Positions 1 to 5,197 of a stretch of 5,682 bases of DNA are shown piece by piece. A program made the translations under genes and the position numbers. This stretch comes from an uncultured Phycisphaerales bacterium (GTDB lineage: Bacteria; Planctomycetota; Phycisphaerae; Phycisphaerales; UBA1924): positions 1 through 5,682 of the forward strand of contig CALMQD010000168.1 in the NCBI GenBank assembly GCA_937871415.1. The letters run 5' to 3'. Position 1 is the stretch's first letter. Every line of letters begins with the position of its first letter. The notes beneath the pieces are model-generated. The model worked only from the letters and a program-made list of their open reading frames with translations, did no database searches and was not told the origin of the DNA.

Positions 1-961
1 GCGGGAGCGGGTTGACGCAACCGGCGTAGTTGGTGGGGTTGGTGCCTTCGAGGCAGCGCCAGCCGTAGAACTCGCCGCCGGTGCTGGAGGCGGGCTGGAA
101 GTCGATCTCTTCCCGTGCGCCCTGTCCGACGTCGCCGATCCAGAGGTCGCCCGTGGCGCGATCGAAACTGCAGCGCCAAGCGTTGCGGATGCCGTAGGCC
201 CAGATCTCCGGGAGCGCGCCGGCGGTGGAGATGAACGGGTTGGTCGGCGGGATGGAGTAGTTCTTGTTGGCGTCGGCGGGAAACGCATCGTCGTCGGCGT
301 TGCCGGGGATGTTGTCGGCGCCGTCGACGTCGATGCGGAGCACTTTGCCGCGCATGACGCCGAGGTTCGACGCGGCGTTGGTCGAGTCGTTCTCGCCGCC
401 GTCGCCGGTGGTGGTGTAGAGGTAGCCGTCGGGCCCGAAGTCGATCCAGCCCGAGCGGTGCGCGGCGATGGGGTAGTCGATGAAGATGACGGTCTGCTGG
501 CTGGAGAGGTCCGCGAGGTTCGGGTCGCCCGCGGAGACACGGAAGCGCCAGATCGCCCACTCGGGCGTGCCGTTGGGCGTGACGACGCAGTAGATGTAGG
601 GATAGTGCGCGAAGTCGGGATGGAAGGCCATGCCGATGAGGCCGTACTCGAGGCCGATGGTCGTGAGTTGGGACGTGAGGTCGAGGAAGGGCGTCGGGCG
701 GAGTGTGTAGGAACCGTTGGGCTGGCGGTCGGCGATGCGGATCTTGGCGCGCTGCTCGATGATGAAGATGCGGTCGGGGTTGTTGGGGGGCGAGCCGGCC
801 CAGAGCGGGTTGTTGAGGCCGCTCGCGACGAGGCGGTTCTTGAGCGTCTGCGCGTGCGCGTGACGCGCGAGCGCGGGGCTGAGGCAGAGGGCGAGAACGA
901 ACCACAGCGCGCAGCGCGATAGGCCGCGGGCCACGCTTCGGCGAGCGATCGAGTTGTTCAT
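1..961 (-). CDS. Secreted PQQ-dependent glucose/sorbosone dehydrogenase family protein, N-terminal part
   Basis: The reading frame is open from an ATG at 961 to the left window edge, giving 320 complete residues; the C-terminus lies outside. Residues 1-37 form a signal peptide: an Arg-rich n-region, the hydrophobic core ALWFVLALCLSPALA, and an AHA|Q cleavage site. The rest reads as the six-bladed beta-propeller of the GSDH family (soluble glucose, aldose and sorbosone dehydrogenases). Visible landmarks are GLIGMAFHPDF (108-118), HRSGWIDFGPDGYLYTTTGD (168-187, with His168 at the place of the family's catalytic His), GKVLRIDVDG (205-214), EIWAYGIRNAWR (252-263), GDVGQGAREEID (276-287) and YGWRCLEG (299-306). 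Cys303 and Cys315 match a Cys pair often seen after the YGW motif and may form a disulfide. The expected role is periplasmic or extracellular oxidation of a sugar-like substrate using PQQ, but many planctomycete homologues have no tested substrate. The ATG is preceded by GTGAGGAAC, a moderate ribosome-binding site; an in-frame GTG three codons upstream is an alternative start. Confidence 0.9.
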   Translation of the reverse strand, partial: MNNSIARRSVARGLSRCALWFVLALCLSPALARHAHAQTLKNRLVASGLNNPLWAGSPPNNPDRIFIIEQRAKIRIADRQPNGSYTLRPTPFLDLTSQLTTIGLEYGLIGMAFHPDFAHYPYIYCVVTPNGTPEWAIWRFRVSAGDPNLADLSSQQTVIFIDYPIAAHRSGWIDFGPDGYLYTTTGDGGENDSTNAASNLGVMRGKVLRIDVDGADNIPGNADDDAFPADANKNYSIPPTNPFISTAGALPEIWAYGIRNAWRCSFDRATGDLWIGDVGQGAREEIDFQPASSTGGEFYGWRCLEGTNPTNYAGCVNPLP

Positions 962-1038
962 GTTCCTCACGGACCCAGAGCGGCCCGCGCGCCACGAGAA
1001 GTCACGCGGGACAGAAGTACCTCTCCACGTTCTTTTCG

Positions 1039-1070
1039 GCTCGCGGGCGAGCGGGGTTCCGCGCCGGAAC
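1039..1070 (-). terminator. Two adjacent stem-loops after the 117-residue gene
   Basis: Two perfect inverted repeats lie directly downstream of the minus-strand stop at 1085. One is GTTCCG/CGGAAC with a 3-base loop (1056-1070). The other is GCTCG/CGAGC with a 4-base loop (1039-1052). On the minus strand they are followed by an A-rich stretch and not by a T tract, so this is not a textbook intrinsic terminator. Position and stem quality suggest a role in 3' end formation or in separating this gene from the dehydrogenase gene, but chance is possible in DNA this GC-rich. The rest of the 123-bp spacer (962-1084) shows no clear promoter boxes. Confidence 0.3.
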
Positions 1071-1084
1071 GAGTTCGAGCGCGA

Positions 1085-1438
1085 TCAGGGGTTCGCCGCC
1101 GGTGCGGCGGGGTCGCCGCCCGTGGGAGCGGATTGAGCCGGGGGCACGGGCGCGGGAGGCGCTGGGCGGGGGGCGCCCTTCCACGGCGTGATCAGCGCGG
1201 GGTCGTCGCCTTCGTTCTCAACTCGCGACGGAACATGAGTTTGCGTTTTGGCCCGGGGATCCGTGGGGGCGGCTTGAGCCTGGTTATTGACGACCGGGTT
1301 ACGCACGACCGCTTTGGGAGCCTGGGGTGAGGCGTCGCTCGCGTTGGCGTAACCGATCAGGAGCGCGGGCACCAACGCCGCGGCGAAAAGAAACGCCAGA
1401 GCACCCCAGCGCAGGCCTTGGATCGTCTGTTCCTTCAT
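1085..1438 (-). CDS. Small exported or single-pass membrane protein with Pro/Ala-rich tail, function unknown
   Basis: This 117-residue protein matches no family I recognise. A short basic start (MKEQTIQGLR) is followed by a hydrophobic segment at residues 11-30 and then ANA|SD, a possible signal peptidase site after residue 33. The mature part lacks predicted globular structure: it is rich in Pro, Ala, Asn and Gln, with PAPPAPVPP near residues 92-100 and a tail of Pro/Ala/Gly. It could be a periplasmic linker-like protein, or a membrane protein with a disordered periplasmic arm. I chose the ATG at 1438 because GGGGA sits 6 bases upstream and the hydrophobic segment then falls correctly at the N-terminus. 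The frame stays open upstream to 1516, but that extension encodes only Gly and Arg from the G-rich tract and is unlikely to be translated. It is separated by 216 bp from the gene upstream and by 123 bp from the dehydrogenase gene downstream. Confidence 0.65.
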   Translation of the reverse strand: MKEQTIQGLRWGALAFLFAAALVPALLIGYANASDASPQAPKAVVRNPVVNNQAQAAPTDPRAKTQTHVPSRVENEGDDPALITPWKGAPRPAPPAPVPPAQSAPTGGDPAAPAANP

Positions 1439-1449
1439 GGCGATTCCCC
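1439..1449 (-). promoter_or_regulatory. Ribosome-binding site that sets the start of the 117-residue protein
   Basis: On the minus strand GGGGAATCGCC directly precedes the ATG at 1438, placing the Shine-Dalgarno-like GGGGA 6 bases from the start. The ten bases GGGAATCGCC recur exactly in front of the GTG start at 2890. Confidence 0.5.
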
Positions 1450-1450
1450 G

Positions 1451-1506
1451 CCTCCGCCCCCCCCTCCGCCCACCACCACCACCCCCACCCTCAAACCCTT
1501 CCCCCC
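1451..1506 (-). other. G-rich tract, potential G-quadruplex, in the 5' leader of the 117-residue gene
   Basis: Read on the minus strand, this stretch contains consecutive G runs: six (1506-1501), three (1498-1496), three (1490-1488) and five (1486-1482), separated by loops of 2, 5 and 1 bases. This fits the standard four-run quadruplex pattern. It continues with a GGT triplet repeat and an eight-G run (1464-1457). The tract ends a few bases before the Shine-Dalgarno-like site of the downstream ATG, so it would be transcribed into that gene's mRNA leader. Folding in RNA could limit or gate translation. The pattern is seen directly; any function is inference. Confidence 0.5.
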
Positions 1507-1533
1507 ATCCTTTCACGATTCGCCGCGTCTTCG

Positions 1534-1555
1534 CTTTCGGCGTAGGCGCTGAAAG
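1534..1555. repeat. Stem-loop, 9-bp arms, TAGG loop
   Basis: CTTTCGGCG (1534-1542) pairs with CGCTGAAAG (1547-1555). One pair is G-U if the plus strand is transcribed and a C/A mismatch if the minus strand is transcribed. It lies in the 216-bp spacer between two minus-strand genes, and neither side carries a T tract. Confidence 0.4.
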
Positions 1556-1581
1556 AAGTATCGACCCGAGGCGCCTGCGGC

Positions 1582-1603
1582 TTTCTCGGCGAGGTCCGAG
1601 AAA
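1582..1603. terminator. Perfect 8-bp stem-loop downstream of the 411-residue gene
   Basis: TTTCTCGG (1582-1589) and CCGAGAAA (1596-1603) form a perfect inverted repeat around a 6-base loop, about 50 bp past the minus-strand stop at 1655. There is no following T tract, so a Rho-independent terminator is only a possibility. An mRNA-stabilising 3' hairpin or an operator would fit equally well. Confidence 0.35.
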
Positions 1604-1654
1604 CCGTGGCGTGGTGAGGCAAGCAGATGTGTCGGGAGGTTGCGGCGGGAAGAG

Positions 1655-2890
1655 TCAGCGACTCAGGCGCGTGAAGATCAGCCCGGACTCCAAGGTGGCC
1701 CAAGCGGCGAGCGCTCCGAGGATCCACCACGCCTGCACGTCGAAGGCGCGGAGTGAGCGTTCGAGGAGCGCGCCGACTTCGCCCTTGTAGAAACCCTTGA
1801 CCAGACCGACGAGCGGGTGGGGGCGGAGCATGGCGCGGGCGCTGCGCGTCGAGCCGGAGGCGATGGACTCGAGCCACGCGCGCCCGGGTGCGCCCTTGCG
1901 GGCGGCGGATTGGATGAGACGCTCGGCGCGGGCGGCCCCTGTGATTCCACCGCCCGCCCCAGCCGCCGCACCGGCGGCTTCGGCGTCGCGCAGCAGGCGT
2001 ACGGCGGATGGGCCGCCAAGTTCGAGAGCCTTGGCGCCGGCGGGACCGGTCTTCTCGGCAAAGCGTGCGAGGCGCGAGAGGTCCTTGGCGTCTTCGGCGA
2101 GGGGGAGCAGCTTCACGGCGCCGGCGGGGGAAGCGGCCGTGGCCAGGGCTCGCACATCGGAGAAGAGCGCGCGGAGGGCGTCGGCGTTGCGGGCGCGCGC
2201 GGCGTCGATGATGGCGTCGCTGATCTTGCGGGGCAGCGCGCCCAGGCGGCGGGCGCTCTTGAGAACGCTGGGGACCCAGTCGCTCTCGGGCGCAACGGTG
2301 GTCGCCAGTCCGACGGCGGAGAGGGCGATGATGACGGGGTCGACCTCCTGGCCGCGGGAGGCGCGGATGGATTGGATGACGAGGTCGCGGACATCGCCGA
2401 GGACGAAGAGGTCGGCGACGAGCGCGCCGCCGAGACGTTCGAGCGTGGTGTAGTCGTCGGGGTTGTCGCTGAGCCCGCCCTGGCCGCCGCCGGGACCGGT
2501 GAGGGCGCCCAGGCCGACGTCGCGCACGCGGCGCAGCCAACTCTCCTGGGCGTTGCGCGCGAGGTCGCGCTGGCGCGAGAGCGCGGCGGATCGCGGGTCG
2601 TTTTCGTCGAGCGGGGCGAGGAGCGCCAGGCCCGCCTCGGCGGTGGTGACGGCTTCGCTGAAGTGGCCCATGTCGCGGAGGCGCGCGGCTTCGGCGGCGA
2701 AGTCGTGGTCGGGCATGGCGGCGAGCGCCAGGCGCATCGCGCGCCGATCACCCTCTGCCCAGAGCGCCCAGAGGAGCGCGAGCGCGATGAGCAGGCGCAG
2801 CGCACACCAGCGGCAGCGCCAGAGACGCACGAGCGCGGGCGACCCGCGGACGGAGGGCGGGGGCGAGGATGGATCGGCGGGCGCGTTCAC
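1655..2890 (-). CDS. Membrane protein with terminal hydrophobic segments and helical central domain, unknown function (DUF4230 partner)
   Basis: This 411-residue protein starts at the GTG at 2890, whose last two bases are shared with the TGA of the gene upstream (GTGA overlap); GGGA lies 6 bases before it. That arrangement implies translational coupling, and I trust this start over longer alternatives, which would only re-read the upstream gene out of frame. A short Pro/Ser-rich N-tail leads to a CxxC (Cys26, Cys29) at the edge of a transmembrane helix (about 30-45). Residues 63-91 resemble a single TPR-like helical pair. A Gly-rich linker (132-140) follows. Residues 155-215 hold the most conserved-looking core, with GDVRDLVIQSIRASRGQEVD and then a hydrophobic stretch (185-200) that could enter the membrane. 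Residues 220-350 are Ala-rich helices. A second hydrophobic segment (387-405) lies almost at the C-terminus and leaves a tail of only a few residues. I do not recognise a named family. A scaffold or channel-like role with the DUF4230 protein is inference from the coupling. Confidence 0.8.
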   Translation of the reverse strand: MNAPADPSSPPPSVRGSPALVRLWRCRWCALRLLIALALLWALWAEGDRRAMRLALAAMPDHDFAAEAARLRDMGHFSEAVTTAEAGLALLAPLDENDPRSAALSRQRDLARNAQESWLRRVRDVGLGALTGPGGGQGGLSDNPDDYTTLERLGGALVADLFVLGDVRDLVIQSIRASRGQEVDPVIIALSAVGLATTVAPESDWVPSVLKSARRLGALPRKISDAIIDAARARNADALRALFSDVRALATAASPAGAVKLLPLAEDAKDLSRLARFAEKTGPAGAKALELGGPSAVRLLRDAEAAGAAAGAGGGITGAARAERLIQSAARKGAPGRAWLESIASGSTRSARAMLRPHPLVGLVKGFYKGEVGALLERSLRAFDVQAWWILGALAAWATLESGLIFTRLSR

Positions 2891-2901
2891 GGCGATTCCC
2901 G
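2887..2901 (-). promoter_or_regulatory. GTGA stop/start overlap with ribosome-binding site
   Basis: The GTG start of the 411-residue protein (2890-2888) overlaps the TGA stop of the DUF4230-like gene (2889-2887). The last codons of the upstream gene also supply the motif GGGAATCGCC in front of the GTG. This is the typical layout for terminating ribosomes restarting on the next gene, giving linked output of the two proteins. Confidence 0.7.
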
Positions 2902-3594
2902 GGTCGGGGCGCCGGGCGCGGCTTCGTCGGGCCTGAACTCGACTTCGACGTCGTGCCCCGGGCCGAGGATCGCACGCACCAGGCGCGAGACCTGCTCGCG
3001 CGAGAGCGATTCGACTTCGGCGATCTGCGCCGGCGAGAGCGCCTGTGCGCGGGCCGCCTCGTGCAGGCGCGCGCGGGCCAGGCCCAGGTAGTACTCGCCG
3101 GCGACGTCCCGCAGCCGGCCCCAGCCGACGTTCACCTGCGTCTGCTGCATCGACGCGGGGGTGGTGATCTCGGTGGCGATGCGCGCGGGGCGCGGGACAC
3201 GCAGGCGCACACGCCCGGTGAGCGCGTTGACGCGGATGTCGTCCTCGGTGAGGGCGGTGAGGTCGACGCCGAAGAGGGTGACGGCGGCGGCGGAGACCGA
3301 GGCCTGCACATCGCCGCGCCAACTCTCCGAAGCGGCGCTCGCGGAGACCTGATGCTCGACCCGGACGGTGACCAATCGCAGATCGCGGAGAGTCGCGGCG
3401 AGCAACCCCGGTTGCGGGGGCGGTGACGGCGGGGTCTCGGAGGCGATCGCGGCCCGGGGGCCGGGGAGCGGCGCAGAAAGTGCGCTCTTCGCGGCCGAGT
3501 CCCGGATTCGGGCGTCGAGCGCGACGCCCAGGCCCACGAGCAGCGCCAGGACGCCGACGAACATCAGGGGCTTTCGGTGCATGGAAGGGCCCAT
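2887..3594 (-). CDS. DUF4230-like membrane-anchored protein
   Basis: This 235-residue protein has one N-terminal transmembrane helix (about 10-26), a Pro/Ala-rich linker (40-63) and a soluble domain resembling DUF4230. The matching features are a strand pair around LVTVRVEHQVSAS (74-86), the segment LFGVDLTALTEDDIRVN (107-123), a further strand GRVRLRVPRPARI (127-139), a helix at 165-184, and a final helix plus strand ending DVEVEF (215-220). DUF4230 proteins are short, membrane-tethered and of unknown function. I assign the family from memory of its pattern, not by a profile search. The ATG at 3582 (231 residues) is equally plausible: neither it nor the ATG at 3594 has a good Shine-Dalgarno sequence, and both keep the transmembrane helix. 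It is the first gene of a two-gene operon whose second start overlaps its stop, and it is divergent from the glycosyltransferase gene. The soluble domain would face the periplasm if the helix is a normal signal anchor. Confidence 0.8.
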   Translation of the reverse strand: MGPSMHRKPLMFVGVLALLVGLGVALDARIRDSAAKSALSAPLPGPRAAIASETPPSPPPQPGLLAATLRDLRLVTVRVEHQVSASAASESWRGDVQASVSAAAVTLFGVDLTALTEDDIRVNALTGRVRLRVPRPARIATEITTPASMQQTQVNVGWGRLRDVAGEYYLGLARARLHEAARAQALSPAQIAEVESLSREQVSRLVRAILGPGHDVEVEFRPDEAAPGAPTRESP

Positions 3595-3768
3595 CGTCCG
3601 GGAGGCCCGCAAAGCCTGAGAACCGCCGCAAAACCGCCGCGCCGGCTTTCCTGAGCGCCTGAACGCGGCTTCACTTGGGCGGAGCGCCGCGTGGCCCGGC
3701 GCGGCCAGCGGGGGCCCGCGCCGGTCGTGGTGGGGTTCGGAGCGCCCAAGGGGCGGCGCCGGGGACTG
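3595..3768. promoter_or_regulatory. Divergent intergenic region with tandem 9-bp repeat
   Basis: This 174-bp spacer must hold the promoters for the minus-strand DUF4230 operon and the plus-strand glycosyltransferase. I see no convincing -10/-35 pair, which is usual for such GC-rich DNA. The one clear structure is the exact direct repeat AACCGCCGC at 3621-3629 and 3632-3640, with an 11-base period (about one helical turn), as expected for side-by-side binding of a regulator. The repeat is flanked by CCTGAG at 3615-3620 and 3650-3655. The spacer could also carry extra N-terminal codons of the glycosyltransferase from a GTG at 3691, but that extension is low-complexity Arg/Gly/Pro. Confidence 0.35.
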
Positions 3769-5127
3769 ATGAACGAACGCCCGATAGTCGAAGATCGCCG
3801 CATGATCGACCCGCGCCAACCCGACTTCCAGAACGTGCCCGGCTCGCCGGGTCGCGGGTTGTACCGGTACGGGACCGAACTGGACGCACGGTCGACCCCG
3901 CTGGTGAGCGTGGTGACGCCGGTGTGGGACACGCCGGCGGCGCTGCTGCAAGAGACGTGGGCGTGCGTGCGCGGGCAGTCGCTGCGCCGGACCGAGTGGG
4001 TGCTGGTGGACGACGGCTCGACCCGGACCGACACGCTCGGTGCGCTGGAAGAGCTGTCGCGCGAGCCGGGGGTGCGGGTGGTGCGGCACGGCGAGAACCG
4101 CGGCCTGCCGGCGTCGCGCAACACGGGGTTCCGCAGCGCGCGGGCGGAGATGGTGTTCCTGCTCGACTCCGACGACCTCATCGAGCCGACGACGCTCGAG
4201 AAGTGCCTGTGGCGGCTCTCGACGCACCCGCGCGAGGGCTTCACGAAGGGATACTCCGTCGGTTTCGGCGGGCAGACATACCTGTGGGCGCGGGGCTTCG
4301 AACTTCTGGACGCGTTCCTGGAACGCAACCACGTCGACACGACGGCGATGATCCGGCGCGGGGTGCACGAGCGGCTGGGCGGGTATGACGAGACGCTGCG
4401 CACCGGCCCGGACGACTGGGACTTCTGGGTGCGGGCGGGCGCGGCGGGTGTGTGGGGCTCGACGATTCCCGAGTATCTCGACTGGTACCGGAGGCGTCGG
4501 AGCGGCGTCGTCGGATGGAACACGGTGGACCGCGAGGCGCGCCGGGAGTGGTTTGTCGGACGCCTGCGCGAGCGGCACCCGCGCCTGTTCGAGCCGGGCG
4601 GATTCGAGCGCGCGGTCCGTGGCGCTGGAGAAGTCCCGGGCGGCGAGCGCGAGGCCGGAGAGGATCCGCCGCCGCCGGCGATCGTTAATCCGATCGCGAG
4701 CGTGCCGGGGGGTCCGCGGCGCGCGCTGGTCGTGGTCGAAGCGATGCGCCTGGGGGTAGAGAACGGCGTCTGCCCGGTGCGGCTGGGCGAGTTGCTGCGC
4801 GCGGGGTGGGAGGTCACGATCGTGGCGACGGGCGAAGCGCTGGAACCCGCGCGGGCGCTGGCTCAGTGCGACCCGAGGCAGATCTCGGAACGCGACCCGC
4901 ATGCGGACCTGGCGCTCATCGGGCTTCGGACGCCGGACGTGTTCGTAGCGCGCTCGTACGTGCCGCGGGACCAGGTCGAGCGTTTCACGGCGTACCTGGC
5001 GGCGTCGCGGCGCGTGGACCAGGTGATCCACGGCCTGCCGCCTGGCCCGGGCGCGGCCCGCGGAAAGGGCGCAGCGCCGGAGACGGCGCGGGCCGTCGCG
5101 GTCGCGTTGCACCACGCCGCGGCGTGA
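3769..5127 (+). CDS. Family 2 glycosyltransferase with C-terminal partial GT4-like domain
   Basis: This 452-residue protein would transfer a sugar from a nucleotide-sugar donor to a glycan or other acceptor at the cytoplasmic face. The GT-A domain is complete in its key parts: LVSVVTPVWD (45-54), VDDGST (80-85, nucleotide binding), GENRGLPASRNTG (108-120), the metal-binding DSDD (133-136) and GPDDWDFWVRAG (213-224), which matches the ED-W-D catalytic-base region of GT2 enzymes. After a Pro/Gly/Glu-rich linker (about 285-316), residues 318-421 look like the first Rossmann half of a GT4-type enzyme (ALVVVEAM, then LLRAGWEVTIVAT, then TPDVFV). The usual second, nucleotide-sugar-binding half is absent, and the protein ends in an Ala-rich tail. 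The start at 3769 is preceded by GGGGAC at suitable spacing; ATG at 3802 and GTG at 3691 are alternatives. No transmembrane segments are seen. No other polysaccharide genes are in view, so the product is unknown. Confidence 0.88.
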   Translation: MNERPIVEDRRMIDPRQPDFQNVPGSPGRGLYRYGTELDARSTPLVSVVTPVWDTPAALLQETWACVRGQSLRRTEWVLVDDGSTRTDTLGALEELSREPGVRVVRHGENRGLPASRNTGFRSARAEMVFLLDSDDLIEPTTLEKCLWRLSTHPREGFTKGYSVGFGGQTYLWARGFELLDAFLERNHVDTTAMIRRGVHERLGGYDETLRTGPDDWDFWVRAGAAGVWGSTIPEYLDWYRRRRSGVVGWNTVDREARREWFVGRLRERHPRLFEPGGFERAVRGAGEVPGGEREAGEDPPPPAIVNPIASVPGGPRRALVVVEAMRLGVENGVCPVRLGELLRAGWEVTIVATGEALEPARALAQCDPRQISERDPHADLALIGLRTPDVFVARSYVPRDQVERFTAYLAASRRVDQVIHGLPPGPGAARGKGAAPETARAVAVALHHAAA

Positions 5128-5197
5128 CCGGTAGGACGCGCGACGAACGCCGCTGCCGTCCCCCCGGACCGCTTCTCCTCTTCCCGCGCGGTGCGGA
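5128..5197. other. Convergent spacer without clear terminator
   Basis: Seventy bases separate the ends of two converging genes. The only hairpin I find is a weak 5-bp one (ACCGC at 5168-5172 with GCGGT at 5188-5192, 15-base loop) with no T tract. Termination here is probably Rho-dependent, or relies on convergent transcription. Confidence 0.4.

Noticed and set aside
458..922. Plus-strand 154-residue open frame
   Set aside because: It is the antisense of the dehydrogenase gene, whose minus-strand translation carries clear family motifs. The plus frame is a Glu/Arg/Val-rich shadow.
1461..1490. Short tandem CCA repeats as a CRISPR or microsatellite array
   Set aside because: Only a few triplet units within a C-rich tract; no spacer-repeat structure.
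1439..1516. Gly/Arg-rich N-terminus of the 117-residue protein
   Set aside because: It comes from the G-rich leader, would precede the membrane segment with an odd poly-Gly stretch, and the ATG at 1438 has a better ribosome-binding site.
1817..3091. Plus-strand 424-residue Gly/Ala-rich open frame
   Set aside because: Low-complexity shadow opposite two minus-strand genes; long antisense frames are expected at this GC content.
2891..3631. N-terminal extension of the 411-residue protein to 658 residues
   Set aside because: The extension is Arg/Pro/Ala-rich out-of-frame reading of the DUF4230-like gene. The GTG at 2890 has a ribosome-binding site and a coupled overlap.
5168..5192. Terminator between the converging genes
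   Set aside because: Only a 5-bp stem with a 15-base loop and no T tract on either strand.
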